Positions 43,814 to 54,606 of a stretch of 64,000 nucleotides of DNA are shown here, in pieces. The notes under the pieces are model-generated. The model searched no databases, was not told the DNA's origin, and worked only from the letters and a program-made list of their open reading frames with translations. Positions within the stretch are counted from its first letter, which is position 1. Each line of letters starts with the position of its first letter. The position numbers and the translations under genes were made by a program. This stretch comes from Dyella sp. M7H15-1 (GTDB taxonomy: Bacteria; Pseudomonadota; Gammaproteobacteria; Xanthomonadales; Rhodanobacteraceae), in assembly GCF_004114615.1 (NCBI RefSeq), contig NZ_CP035300.1, positions 3,162,001 through 3,226,000 on the forward strand, in the 5' to 3' direction.

Positions 43814-45181
43814 CTATTTGTCGCTTACCCGCAATGGCAATTCACCATCAGCGAGCCGCGCACGTAGCGGGGTGTCCACTGTCACAGTTTGCACCGAACG
43901 CAACACCTTGCCCTCGGCATCAAACAAGATCGCATAGCCGCGTTCCAGTGTTGCAAGAGGACTGACTGCATGCAGTGCGCGTGCCGTCTGCTGCAAAGTC
44001 AGCCGCTCGCGTTCCAGTTTGTGTTCGACTAGCCTACGCAGGTGCTGAGCATGCTGTTCGAGCCGTTGCCGCAGCAGGGCGAGTTGCTGGCGGGGATGCT
44101 GGGACAGCAGGTGCGCATGAACGCGGTCGAGTCGCGCCTTGAGTTGGTTGAGTTGGGCGATACGCGCACCCAGCAGCCGCCGATGCAAGTGCAGCAGGCG
44201 TTCGCGATCGTGCGCCAACCGGGCTTGTGGACGCTGTGACTGCAAGCGTGCCAGCAGATGATCAATGCGCTGGATCCGCTGCTGCAAGCGACGTTCCTGG
44301 ATCGCCATGATGCGCTGGCGCATTTGGTCCAGGTGCCTTTGCTGCGCACGCACGTCAGGAACCAGCAATTCCGCCGCGGCGGATGGTGTCGGTGCGCGCA
44401 GGTCGGCGACAAAGTCGGCAATGCTGAAATCAATTTCGTGTCCGACAGCACTGACCACGGGCACCTGGCTGGCATGGATGGCGCGGGCCACCCGTTCGTC
44501 GTTGAAGGCCCACAGATCTTCCAGTGAGCCACCACCACGGGAGAGCAGCAGTACGTCATAACGACCGCAGGCGGTGGCCTTGCGCAGCATCGACACGATG
44601 GCTGGCGGCGCTTCGTGGCCCTGTACCGGAACGGGCAGCACGTCTACATCCACCAGCGGCCAGCGTCGGCCAAGCACACTCAGCACGTCGTGGATCGCCG
44701 CGCCGGTGGCCGAGGTGATGACGCCGATACGACGTGCAAATCGAGGCAGGGGGCGCTTGTGATCCTGCGCGAACAGGCCTTCGGCATCGAGTTGCGCCTT
44801 CAGCCTTTCGAACTCGCGTTGCAATGCGCCTTCGCCGGCGGGTTCCATATGCTCTGCGACAAGCTGGAATTCGCCACGTGGTTCGTACAGGCCAACACGC
44901 GCACGCACCAACACCTGCATGCCATCGGCAGGCTTGAAGCGCAGGCAACTGCTCTTGGGCTTGAACATGGCGCAGCGCACCTGCGCCGCGTTGTCCTTCA
45001 GTGTGAAGTAAAGATGGCCTGAGGCTGGCCGTGCCACATTGGAAAGCTCGCCTTCGATCCAGACCAGGGGCAGCGCATCTTCCAGTAAGCCACGCACCAG
45101 CCGATTGAGCGTGCTGGGCGTAAGGATGTGCCGTGGCGGCTGGTCACCGGCACCGTTGCTGAAGTCGTCGGGCGCGTGCAT
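43814..45181 (-). CDS. xseA: exodeoxyribonuclease VII large subunit
   Basis: 455 residues. An N-terminal OB fold (TPSTLNRLVRGLLEDALPLVWIEGELSNV, ASGHLYFTLKD) is followed by the catalytic core (VITSATGAAIHDVLSVLGRRWP; LLSRGGGSLEDLWAFND; PVVSAVGHEIDFSIADFVADLRAPTPSAAAEL). A long coiled coil and the C-terminal segment LERGYAI complete it. With XseB it degrades single-stranded DNA. The xseB gene is not in the window. It is divergent from the acetyl-CoA hydrolase gene. Confidence 0.94.
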   Translation of the reverse strand: MHAPDDFSNGAGDQPPRHILTPSTLNRLVRGLLEDALPLVWIEGELSNVARPASGHLYFTLKDNAAQVRCAMFKPKSSCLRFKPADGMQVLVRARVGLYEPRGEFQLVAEHMEPAGEGALQREFERLKAQLDAEGLFAQDHKRPLPRFARRIGVITSATGAAIHDVLSVLGRRWPLVDVDVLPVPVQGHEAPPAIVSMLRKATACGRYDVLLLSRGGGSLEDLWAFNDERVARAIHASQVPVVSAVGHEIDFSIADFVADLRAPTPSAAAELLVPDVRAQQRHLDQMRQRIMAIQERRLQQRIQRIDHLLARLQSQRPQARLAHDRERLLHLHRRLLGARIAQLNQLKARLDRVHAHLLSQHPRQQLALLRQRLEQHAQHLRRLVEHKLERERLTLQQTARALHAVSPLATLERGYAILFDAEGKVLRSVQTVTVDTPLRARLADGELPLRVSDK

Positions 45182-45309
45182 GGATGCGGGAGACTAGCAC
45201 GAACGGCTTGGAGAACATCCTCTACGTGACTGGACTACAACACCACGCCATCAGGAACCATGTGCAAAGGGTCATGCGCAACCCCGTAGGCTTCTGGCAT
45301 GATCATCTC

Positions 45310-47256
45310 ATGTTGCCAGAGCAGCGTTTTACGGACACCGACGCCTGTGTGCAGCTTATCGTCGAGCGGCTGGGCGCCGATCTACGAGTTGCCGCTCCTT
45401 TGGGGCTTGGCAAGCCGCACGGTTTGCTCAATGCGCTGTACGGCTTGATGCAGGCCGACACCTGGCGATCGATGACCTTGTATACCGCGCTGTCGCTGAC
45501 GCGTCCGCGTACCAAGCCTGGGCTGGAAGCGCGTTTTCTTGGTCCGTTCCTGGAGCGTCACTTCGGTGCGGATTGCATCGACCCGCAGTATGCGATCGAT
45601 CAGCAGCTAGGCAAGTTACCGTCCAATGTGGCCGTGCATGAGTTCTATATGCAATCGGGTGCCTTGCTCCATTCGGGCAGTGCCCAGCGCAACCACATAA
45701 GCCAGAACTACACCCATGTGGCGCGCGATCTGGTGGTGCAGGACATCAACCTGCTGGTGCAACTGGTATCGCGCCGCGACACGCCTGGGGGCGTGCGTTA
45801 CAGCCTTTCCTGCAATCCGGATCTGACGCTGGATTTTCTGGATCGCGTGAAGGCTGCCGGCAAGGGGCGGCCATTGTGCGTGGCAGTGGTGCATCCTGCT
45901 TTGCCTTACATGGCCGGTAACGCTGAGGTACCCCACGATTTTTTCGATCTCGAATTGACGCCGCCTTCCTCGCCACCGCTGTTTGCTTTGCCGCGCAGCC
46001 CAGTGGATGTCACCGAATACGCGTTGGGCCTGCATGCTAGCGCCCTGGTGAAAGATGGTGGTTGTCTACAGATCGGCATTGGCACCTTGTCCGACGCGCT
46101 GGTGAAAGGCTTGTTGTTGCGCCATCAGGACAACGTAGCCTGGCGACAGGCGCTGCTCGCTTTGGACACTGCTGGCGCGACCCATGCGCTGGCAGTGCGC
46201 ATGGGTGGTTTGGCCAGTTTCAAGGCAGGCTTGTACGGTGCCAGCGAAATGGTAATGGATGGCTTCATGCATCTGGCCAAGGCCGGTGTACTCAAGCGAC
46301 GAAGTTGGGACAACCTGGCACTGGAGCGCGCTGCCGCGGTGGGCCGTCTGCCGGATGATGTGCCAGGTGGCCATTACTTGCGTGGCGGTTTCTTCCTCGG
46401 TTCGCGTGATCTTTACGATTGGCTGGAGGTCACTGTTGGCAGCGATCCGGATGCGATCGACATGTGCCGCATCTCCAACATCAACCAGCTCTACGGCGAC
46501 CACCAGCAACTGGCCATGCTGCAACGGCGTGGTGCACGCTTCTTCAATACCTGCATGATGGCAACCCTGCTTGGTTCGGTGATCTCCGACGGGCTGGAAG
46601 ATGGTCATGTCGTCAGCGGCGTGGGTGGGCAGTACAACTTCGTGGCGATGGCCCATGAGCTTTCCGATGGACGCTCGATCTTGATGCTGCGTTCCACCCG
46701 CAAGGGGCGCAATGGTGTGGAGACGAATATCCGCTGGAATTACGGCTATACCACCATTCCGCGCCATCTGCGCGATATCGTGATCACTGAATACGGCGTA
46801 GCGGATTTGCGCGGAAAAAGCGACAGCGAATGCATTGAAGCGATGCTGGCGATCAGCGATGCACGTTTTATCGATGCCCTTGCGGCGGAAGCTAAATTGC
46901 ACGGAAAACTCGCGGCGGATTTCAAGATTCCCGACGCATGGCGCCATCATCAACCGGAGGCTTTGAAAGAAGCATTGGCCACGCCGGTGCGCAAAGGTTT
47001 GATGCCGCCATTCCCGTTTGGCAGTGACTTTACCGAGATCGAGCAACGCCTTTTGCCAGCGCTGGAATGGCTAAAATCCTCCAGTGCCAACTGGAAGGGG
47101 CGCTGGCGTCTGCTTGAAGCTTTTTTGCGCCCGGGGGAGCCGTGTGTCGAGGAGGCGGCTGCGCTGGAACGGATGGGATGGGTGGATGCAGTCAGTATGA
47201 GCGATCGCTTGCAGCGTCGTCTTTTGCAGGCGGCCCTGCGCCAACGGGGAACGTAA
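45310..47256 (+). CDS. acetyl-CoA hydrolase/transferase family protein
   Basis: 648 residues from ATG 45310; the frame is open from 45184. I preferred the later start because 45184 would leave two bases between divergent coding regions and no room for promoters. Family features: APLGLGKPHGLLNAL (CoA-binding start), GGCLQIGIGTLSDALVKGLL, and a C-terminal core with VSGVGGQYNFVAMAHEL, LRSTRKGRNG and ITEYGVADLRGKSD. These enzymes hydrolyse acetyl-CoA or move CoA between short-chain acids. An extra C-terminal part makes it longer than simple Cat1 proteins. The substrate is unknown. Confidence 0.8.
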   Translation: MLPEQRFTDTDACVQLIVERLGADLRVAAPLGLGKPHGLLNALYGLMQADTWRSMTLYTALSLTRPRTKPGLEARFLGPFLERHFGADCIDPQYAIDQQLGKLPSNVAVHEFYMQSGALLHSGSAQRNHISQNYTHVARDLVVQDINLLVQLVSRRDTPGGVRYSLSCNPDLTLDFLDRVKAAGKGRPLCVAVVHPALPYMAGNAEVPHDFFDLELTPPSSPPLFALPRSPVDVTEYALGLHASALVKDGGCLQIGIGTLSDALVKGLLLRHQDNVAWRQALLALDTAGATHALAVRMGGLASFKAGLYGASEMVMDGFMHLAKAGVLKRRSWDNLALERAAAVGRLPDDVPGGHYLRGGFFLGSRDLYDWLEVTVGSDPDAIDMCRISNINQLYGDHQQLAMLQRRGARFFNTCMMATLLGSVISDGLEDGHVVSGVGGQYNFVAMAHELSDGRSILMLRSTRKGRNGVETNIRWNYGYTTIPRHLRDIVITEYGVADLRGKSDSECIEAMLAISDARFIDALAAEAKLHGKLAADFKIPDAWRHHQPEALKEALATPVRKGLMPPFPFGSDFTEIEQRLLPALEWLKSSSANWKGRWRLLEAFLRPGEPCVEEAAALERMGWVDAVSMSDRLQRRLLQAALRQRGT

Positions 47257-47390
47257 CCCTCATGGTCGTCATTCCCGTTGATCAAGCCAGGCAAACTGGA
47301 CGAAGAAGAAATCCTCCTGACACGCACGCATCCGCGCATGGGTTACGACATGCCGCAGCGAATCGATTTTCTGCACAAAGACCATGGCGC

Positions 47391-48140
47391 TCAATTTGGC
47401 CCATTGAAATCGTTACCGGCCAGGATGCGGGAGACGGGCATGCTGGGCAGATTTCGCCAATGTTCTGGATCAAACGGCACCGATACCAGCGTGGCGATCT
47501 TGCGAAGAAAGGCGCTGCGCGGCATTTCCGTGGCGCCAAGGTACAGTAGATGCGGATTGCTGACCTGCGCATCGATCAAGGGAAAACCCCATCGATGCAA
47601 CAACGCAGCCAGAGCGCATAGCGCAAGCTTCGATCCGCCACTGCAGGCGCTGAACATCGACTCGCCGCAAAACAGCTTGCCGATTGAAACACCATAGATA
47701 CCGCCGACAAGGTGGTCTTCCTCCCACACTTCCACGCTGTGCGCATGGCCTTGCTCGTGAAGTGCGCCGTAAGCGTCGATCATCGCCGGGCTGATCCAGG
47801 TGCCGGCCTGGTTTTGGCGTGGTGCCGCACAGGCTTTCATGACTTGTCCAAACACGCGATCGACCGTTATTCGCCACGCTTTGTTGGCGATGGCGCGACG
47901 CAGACTACGGTTTGGATGCAGTTGATCGGTAAGAAAAATACAGCGTGGATCAGGGGACCACCACAGGATCGGCTCACCCTCGCTGAACCAGGGAAAGATG
48001 CCGTGGGTGTACGCGGCCTTCAGTCGTTCGGGTGAAAGATCGCCGCCGAAAGCAAGCAGGCCGTTAGGGTCGACGAGCGCCGTGCGCGGATCGGGGAAAT
48101 GATCCGGGGCATGGTCATCAAGCAGCGGCAGGCGGATCAT
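47391..48140 (-). CDS. aat: leucyl/phenylalanyl-tRNA-protein transferase
   Basis: 249 residues. Conserved blocks include PNGLLAFGGDLSPERLKAAYTHGIFPWF, ILWWSPDPRCI, HSVEVWE, LVGGIYGVSIGKLFCGESMFS and LIDAQ. It adds Leu or Phe to proteins with N-terminal Lys/Arg, marking them for ClpS/ClpAP degradation. The start codon overlaps the stop of the upstream DUF482 gene (ATGA), so they are co-translated. Confidence 0.95.
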   Translation of the reverse strand: MIRLPLLDDHAPDHFPDPRTALVDPNGLLAFGGDLSPERLKAAYTHGIFPWFSEGEPILWWSPDPRCIFLTDQLHPNRSLRRAIANKAWRITVDRVFGQVMKACAAPRQNQAGTWISPAMIDAYGALHEQGHAHSVEVWEEDHLVGGIYGVSIGKLFCGESMFSACSGGSKLALCALAALLHRWGFPLIDAQVSNPHLLYLGATEMPRSAFLRKIATLVSVPFDPEHWRNLPSMPVSRILAGNDFNGPN

Positions 48141-49273
48141 GATTTGGCGTAGGGGCTGTGGTCGAGCAGCTCTCGGACATAAGCCTCCACGCCTTCGCGC
48201 TCCTGCGCAAGCGCACGATCTATCACGTCGCGAAAACCTTCATGCAACAGGTAGTGGCGAGAGTGCGTGCGCACCGGCAAAAAACCGCGTGCAAGCTTGT
48301 GCTCGCCTTGCGCACCGGGTTCAAAACGTTCCAGCCCCTGCGCGATGGCGTATTCGATGCCCTGGTAGTAGCAAAGCTCGAAGTGCAGATCGGGCAGGTC
48401 GACGCAGGCTCCCCAATAGCGGCCATACAGGGTTGTCGCGCTGCGCAGCATCAAGGCGGCAGCGAGGATCTCCTCGCCTTGTCTTGCCAGAGCAAGCTGC
48501 ACGGTATTCCCCAACTCCTTGCGCAGATACTGGAAGAACGGCTCGGTGAGCGCCGCATGATTGCCCTTGGCATCGAATGTCGATGTGTAGAGGGTGTGTA
48601 TGCGCTGCCATGTTCGCGCATCCAGCTCCGCGCCACCGTGCATACCGATTTGCAAACCGTGACAGGTGACGCGCTGGCGTTCGTGCCGGATGTTCTTGCG
48701 CTTCTTATGGTTGAGCACAGCAAGAAACGCATCGAAGTCGGCATAGCCGCGATTGTGCCAATGGAACTGCACATCGTTGCGGGCCATCCAGTCGTCGTTG
48801 AAAGCTTCAAGGTCTGTATCCTGCAGAAAGTTGGAGTGGACGGAGGAGAGCTGCAAACACTCGGCCTGTTGCTGCATCGCTTGCACCAGCAACCCGCGCA
48901 AAGCAGGCGCTTGCGCCGGATCGCGACCTACCAGCAGGCGTGGACCCGTCACCGGAGAATAGGGCACTGCATTGAGCAGCTTCGGGTAGTAGTCGCCACC
49001 TGCACGCTCCCAGGTGCCGGCCCAGTTCCAGTCGAACACGAATTCGCCGTGCGAGTTGCCTTTCAGGTACAACGGCGCCGCGGCGATCAACTCGCCCTTG
49101 CGATAAAGACCAAAGTGATGCGCCTGCCAGCCCCACTCGGGGCGGATACAGCCTGTGTGCTCCAGGCCGGCAAGGAACGTGTGCGATAGAAAAGGATTGT
49201 CATCGGGCCGCAGCGCATCCCACTTCGCGCTGGGAATATCGGTGATGCTGTCGTGGAAGCGTGCTTCGATCAC
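48137..49273 (-). CDS. DUF482 / peptidogalycan-type GNAT-fold protein
   Basis: About 378 residues. The N-terminal NPFLSHTFLAGLEHTGC, the middle LNHKKRKNIRHERQRV and the C-terminal EPGAQGEHKLARGFLPVRTHS are typical of DUF482 proteins, with a Fem/GNAT-like acyltransferase fold and unknown substrate. The start is uncertain. GTG 49273 gives MIEARFHDS, whereas the open frame continues to ATG 49375 inside the neighbouring MITE-like element. The insertion may thus have replaced the original start region. It is coupled to aat downstream. Confidence 0.7.
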   Translation of the reverse strand: MIEARFHDSITDIPSAKWDALRPDDNPFLSHTFLAGLEHTGCIRPEWGWQAHHFGLYRKGELIAAAPLYLKGNSHGEFVFDWNWAGTWERAGGDYYPKLLNAVPYSPVTGPRLLVGRDPAQAPALRGLLVQAMQQQAECLQLSSVHSNFLQDTDLEAFNDDWMARNDVQFHWHNRGYADFDAFLAVLNHKKRKNIRHERQRVTCHGLQIGMHGGAELDARTWQRIHTLYTSTFDAKGNHAALTEPFFQYLRKELGNTVQLALARQGEEILAAALMLRSATTLYGRYWGACVDLPDLHFELCYYQGIEYAIAQGLERFEPGAQGEHKLARGFLPVRTHSRHYLLHEGFRDVIDRALAQEREGVEAYVRELLDHSPYAKS

Positions 49274-49298
49274 GCGCGGGCTGCATACATTACGTTGA

Positions 49299-49559
49299 GT
49301 TAGCGCCAATGGTACTAATTTAAGTCCGTCTCGCAATCGCTCGTCGCAGGTGAAACCTCGTAGGTTGGGGTGCAAACCCCAACGTTGTCGTACAGATGAG
49401 CATCACGACGTTGGGGTTTGCACCCCAACCTACGCAAGACTTGCCTCCTTCAGACATTCGATTTTTCCTGGATAGTCGTGCGCGAAAACGGGAATAACGG
49501 CGAGACAGGACTTCCACGAGACCTTAAGGGGCGCTTAAATTAGTGCCATTGGCGCTAAC
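49299..49559. mobile_element. MITE-like element with 26-bp terminal inverted repeats
   Basis: Positions 49299-49324 and 49534-49559 are inverted copies of each other over 26 bases with one mismatch (GTTAGCGCCAATGG at the outer end, TTTAAG at the inner). The 261-bp unit holds no gene and contains a perfect palindrome pair at 49359-49434. It separates trxB (19 bases away) from the DUF482-aat pair. No clear target duplication is seen. Confidence 0.7.
49359..49434. repeat. REP-type inverted pair nested in the MITE-like element
   Basis: Two 27-bp arms (49359-49385 and 49408-49434) are perfect reverse complements around a 22-base spacer. Each arm is itself palindromic (TTGGGGTGCAAACCCCAA). This resembles the REP/BIME sequences common in Xanthomonadales genomes. 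Confidence 0.75.
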
Positions 49560-49577
49560 CTAACCACGCTTGAGTGT

Positions 49578-50552
<975 letters not shown>

Positions 50553-50937
50553 TCAAGGGTTTGCTGGCGACTTGTACGGTGATTCGCTGAAACGGTGGCG
50601 CGGGTTGCACGCGTTCCCCGGAAGTCCGCAAGGATGGGGAAGTCGCTGGGGCTATTCAAGGCATCGACGGGGTTGGATCGCCATTCATCTGCAATCCAGC
50701 CAGTTAGGTCATGCTCAACCGCGCGCGAGATGAGCGGCGAGAGCGTCTTAACGCACTGATTTCGCAAAACTCATCCGGGTTGGCGCCCGGCAGGGTCTTT
50801 TGTGCCGGGGGCGCCGCTAACCACCTTTGCACCTTGTTACACTGCGTCGCGCAAATCTATGCCAAATCCCGAAACCAAGGAAAAAGACTCCGGTGGCGCG
50901 TAGCGCGAACGTACAAAAGGAAACGCCAAAGGTGGGC

Positions 50938-53220
50938 ATGAGCGAGGAGCTCAAGCGCCGCCTGCGCGAGGCCGGCGCACTCTTGTTGCTGCCGCTGGCG
51001 TTGTATCTGCTGGTTTGCCTGCTTAGCTACGAGGGTGCGGATCCAAGCTGGTCGCATGCCGACACCAGTGGGCACGTGTATAACCTGGGTGGCACGGTGG
51101 GTGCCTATATTGCCGATCTCTTGCGCTACCTGTTCGGTGGCGTGGCCTATTTCTTCCCCTTGCTGTTGTTGTTCCTGGGCGTGCAGGTGTTGCGCAACCA
51201 TGGCGTGCGCAGCGTGCAGCCGTGGGAGCCCTCGCTGCGCCTGATCGGTTCGGTGTTCTTCTTCATCACTTTGCCGGGCCTGTGCTGGATCAATTTTCCG
51301 GACAGCAGCATGGGGCCGGAAGGTGCTGGCGGCGTGATCGGCCACGCCATCGGCCACGGCCTGCTGGGCGCCTTCGGTGACAAGGGTGCGCCGCTGCTGC
51401 TGCTGGCCCTGTTCCTGATGGCGGTAACCTTGGCCACCGGTTTGTCTTGGTTCAAATTGATGGATCTGACCGGGCAGGGCGTGGTGATGCTGTTTTCCTG
51501 GTTTGGCGGCAAGCTGCGCGAAGCGCCGGAAGTGATTGCCGCACATCAGGCGCGGGTTGAACGCGAGGCCGTGAAGAAGGCCGAGGCTGTCAAACAGGCC
51601 AAGCGCGAACCTGTGCGCATCGAGGCGCTCGCAGCGCCGGTGGTGAAGAGTGGGCGCGCGCACGTGGAAACGCAGATCCCGTTATTTGTAGGCACCGCAC
51701 AGCCGGGGGAGCTGCCGCCGCTGTCGTTGCTGGATGAGGCGCCCGAGCAAGGCCCGGGCTATTCGGAGGAAACGCTGGAAGTGTTGTCACGCCAGGTCGA
51801 GCTGAAGTTGAAAGACTTCAAGATCGAGGTCAAGGTGGTCGGCGTCTATCCCGGTCCGGTGATTACCCGCTTCGAGCTGGAGCCTGCCGCTGGCGTGCGC
51901 GGCAGCCAGGTGTCGAGCCTGGACAAGGATATTGCGCGCGGCCTTTCCGTGGTCAGCGTGCGCGTGGTCGATGTGATTCCGGGCAAGAACGTGATCGGCC
52001 TGGAAATTCCCAATGCCAAGAAACAGATCGTCTACCTTTCCGAAATCCTGCGCTCCGACAAATACGACCAGCAAAAATCGCCGCTGGCGCTAGCACTGGG
52101 CAAGGACATCGCCGGCCGGCCGACGGTCACCGATCTGGCCAAGATGCCGCACTTGCTGGTGGCCGGTACCACCGGTTCGGGTAAGTCGGTGGCGGTGAAC
52201 GCCATGGTGCTAAGCCTGCTCTACAAGGCCAGCGCCAAAGACGTGCGCATGATCATGATCGACCCGAAGATGCTGGAGCTTTCGGTCTACGAAGGTATTC
52301 CGCATCTGTTGGCGCCGGTCGTCACTGACATGAAGGAAGCCGCCAACGCGCTGCGCTGGTGCGTGGCCGAGATGGAGCGTCGCTACAAACTGATGGCTGC
52401 GGTCGGCGTGCGTAATCTGGCCGGCTTCAACAAGAAAGTGAAGGATGCCGAGAACGCCGGCCAGCCCCTGCTTGATCCGCTATTCCGTCCCAATCCAGAG
52501 ATGCCGAACCTGGCTGCCGAACCGCTGGAGACGCTGCCTTACATCGTCGTGATCATCGACGAATTCGCCGACATGATGATGATCGTTGGCAAGAAAGTGG
52601 AAGAGTTGATCGCCCGGCTCGCCCAGAAAGCGCGCGCGGCCGGCATGCATCTGGTGCTTGCCACGCAGCGTCCATCGGTGGATGTGATCACCGGCCTGAT
52701 CAAGGCCAATATCCCCACCCGTATTGCCTTCCAGGTGTCGAGCAAGATCGACTCGCGCACGATTCTCGATCAGTCCGGCGCGGAAACCCTGCTTGGCCAC
52801 GGTGACATGCTGTACCTCCCGCCCGGCACCGCCACGCCCGAGCGCGTGCACGGCGCCTTCGTCGACGATCACGAAGTGCACAACGTGGTCGCATGGCTCA
52901 AGGCCCAGGGGGCGCCGCAATACATCGAAGGTGTGCTCGAAGAAGTGCAGGCGACCAGCGACGGCAAATTCATCAACGACGTCGGCCTGCCGCAGGAAGG
53001 TGAGGAGGGTGGCGATGTCGACGCGCAGCTCTACGACAAGGCTGTGTGCATCGTCACCGAAACCCGCCGTGCTTCGATCTCCGGCGTGCAGCGTCATTTG
53101 CGCATCGGTTACAACCGCGCTGCGCGTTTGATCGAGCAGATGGAGCAGGATGGCGTGGTCAGTGCGCCCCAGCACAATGGTAATCGCGAGGTGCTGGCGC
53201 CACCGCCGCCGAAGCACTGA
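50938..53220 (+). CDS. ftsK: DNA translocase FtsK
   Basis: 760 residues from ATG 50938 (AAAGGTGG upstream; in-frame GTG 50893 is the alternative). Four membrane helices lie in the first 190 residues, then a short linker. The alpha domain begins near 270, the motor has Walker A ([17 protein letters not shown]) and Walker B ([13 protein letters not shown]), and the C-terminal gamma winged helix ([23 protein letters not shown]) reads KOPS sites. It pumps chromosome DNA to dif at the septum. The long Pro/Gln linker of Escherichia coli FtsK is missing, as in SpoIIIE-like forms. Confidence 0.95.
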   Translation: MSEELKRRLREAGALLLLPLALYLLVCLLSYEGADPSWSHADTSGHVYNLGGTVGAYIADLLRYLFGGVAYFFPLLLLFLGVQVLRNHGVRSVQPWEPSLRLIGSVFFFITLPGLCWINFPDSSMGPEGAGGVIGHAIGHGLLGAFGDKGAPLLLLALFLMAVTLATGLSWFKLMDLTGQGVVMLFSWFGGKLREAPEVIAAHQARVEREAVKKAEAVKQAKREPVRIEALAAPVVKSGRAHVETQIPLFVGTAQPGELPPLSLLDEAPEQGPGYSEETLEVLSRQVELKLKDFKIEVKVVGVYPGPVITRFELEPAAGVRGSQVSSLDKDIARGLSVVSVRVVDVIPGKNVIGLEIPNAKKQIVYLSEILRSDKYDQQKSPLALALGKDIAGRPTVTDLAKMPHLLVAGTTGSGKSVAVNAMVLSLLYKASAKDVRMIMIDPKMLELSVYEGIPHLLAPVVTDMKEAANALRWCVAEMERRYKLMAAVGVRNLAGFNKKVKDAENAGQPLLDPLFRPNPEMPNLAAEPLETLPYIVVIIDEFADMMMIVGKKVEELIARLAQKARAAGMHLVLATQRPSVDVITGLIKANIPTRIAFQVSSKIDSRTILDQSGAETLLGHGDMLYLPPGTATPERVHGAFVDDHEVHNVVAWLKAQGAPQYIEGVLEEVQATSDGKFINDVGLPQEGEEGGDVDAQLYDKAVCIVTETRRASISGVQRHLRIGYNRAARLIEQMEQDGVVSAPQHNGNREVLAPPPPKH

Positions 53221-53327
53221 GGCGTTCTTGTGGACGCGGCCCAACATTCTCGCAATGTCAGTCCCTCTCCCCCGTTAAGCATCGCCGCCGCACACTTACC
53301 CATTACGCTCCCTCGGAAACAGGACTT

Positions 53328-53990
53328 ATGAAACGTTTTCGCCTCACAGCTCTTGCCGGCTGGTTCGCGTTGTCTCTCGCCAGTCTGGTCCATGCCGCCA
53401 CTGGCCCGGCGCGGGCACGGTTAGATGCTTTTGCTCAGGGGCTGCACGCCGTCTCCGGCAACTTCAGTCAGTCCATGACCAACCCTAGCGGCAAGGTTCA
53501 GATCAGCAGCGGCACCTTGGTGCTCGAAGCACCGCATCAATTCCGCTGGGACACGCGCACACCCTACAAACAAACCATCGTGGCGGACGGCAGTCGCGTG
53601 TGGCTGTACGACCCGGATCTGGAACAGGTCACCGTACGCAAGCAGGACACCGAAGAAGCGCACAGCCCGCTGACTGTGCTGACCGACCTCAAGCAGCTCG
53701 ATAAGGCATTCACCGTCACGGAGCAGGGCGAACGTGATGGTCTGGTGTGGCTGCGCCTCACCTCCAACGGGCAGGATCCGCAATTCAGTTACGCCGACCT
53801 CGGTTTCGATGCGAATGGTTTGGCACGGATGCAATTCAAGGACCAGCTCGGCGCCACCACCGACATTCGCTTCTCCAACTGGAAGCGCAATCCGGACATC
53901 CCATCGCAGGATTTCAACTTCACGCCGCCGAAGGGCGCAGACGTCATTGGCGATCTGCCGGAACTGACCACGCAGCCGCTGAAAAACTGA
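53328..53990 (+). CDS. lolA: outer-membrane lipoprotein carrier LolA
   Basis: 220 residues. A signal peptide ends at LVHAA (about residue 23). The mature domain matches LolA: ARLDAFAQGLHAVSGNFSQ, GTLVLEAPHQFRWDTRTPYKQTIVADGSRVWLYDPDLEQVTV and a half-barrel C-terminus. It ferries lipoproteins through the periplasm to LolB. The ftsK-lolA-rarA order is common in gammaproteobacteria, though here a broken gene lies between lolA and rarA. Confidence 0.93.
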   Translation: MKRFRLTALAGWFALSLASLVHAATGPARARLDAFAQGLHAVSGNFSQSMTNPSGKVQISSGTLVLEAPHQFRWDTRTPYKQTIVADGSRVWLYDPDLEQVTVRKQDTEEAHSPLTVLTDLKQLDKAFTVTEQGERDGLVWLRLTSNGQDPQFSYADLGFDANGLARMQFKDQLGATTDIRFSNWKRNPDIPSQDFNFTPPKGADVIGDLPELTTQPLKN

Positions 53991-54026
53991 TCCACCTGCC
54001 ATGATCCGCTAGTTGCCACGTTAGGC

Positions 54027-54330
54027 ATGGATCGGCGGTGGCCTGCTCTGCTGGCTGCCGGGTGTATCAACGCGGTCGGTTATCTGTGCTTCCGCCATCA
54101 GCCAGTGATGCACCTCACCGGCACCAGCACCGTGTTTGGCATTTCGATAGCACACGGCGATACGTCGGAAGCCTTGCACTGGGCGATAAGCATCGGATCG
54201 GCGCGATGGTCAGCGGTTTCATCGTGAAGCAGCGCGCGTTGCAGCTCGGCCGCCGTTAGGGTGAGGTGCTGATGATCGAATTGCAGCTGCTGTTTGCGGC
54301 TACGCCGCTGATTCATGAGGCGAACGATTT
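54027..54330 (+). pseudogene. remnant of a DUF1275 (YoaK-type) membrane protein
   Basis: The first 55 codons from ATG 54027 read like the opening helices of DUF1275 proteins (ALLAAGCINAVGYLCF, HLTGTSTVFGISIAHGD). The match then moves to another frame (IGAMVSGFIVKQRALQLGRR) and to a third (IELQLLFAATPL). The C-terminal half is missing. At least two frameshifts and a truncation indicate a dead gene. The bases from 54331 to 54606 hold nothing I recognise. Confidence 0.6.
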
Positions 54331-54606
54331 TGGCTTAGTCCCATATAGCGCGCCCTGTATAGGCGGAATATCCCTAATGGCGGTGCGTGATGAATGTGTG
54401 AAAGTTCGGCACAAATCCTTTGTGGTTGCTGTGCTGTTTAAAGCACGGAGAAATTCCAATCGCCGTTCGCGGCGTTTGCACTTGCGGCCATCAGGGAGAG
54501 GGGCTCACCCAACTGTCTTTTCTTATAGGCGATACTTATTCAGCGTTGCCTTAAGTTGAGAACCTCAGGGCACGGCCAGTCACACCGAATGCCCTATCAT
54601 CCCCCG

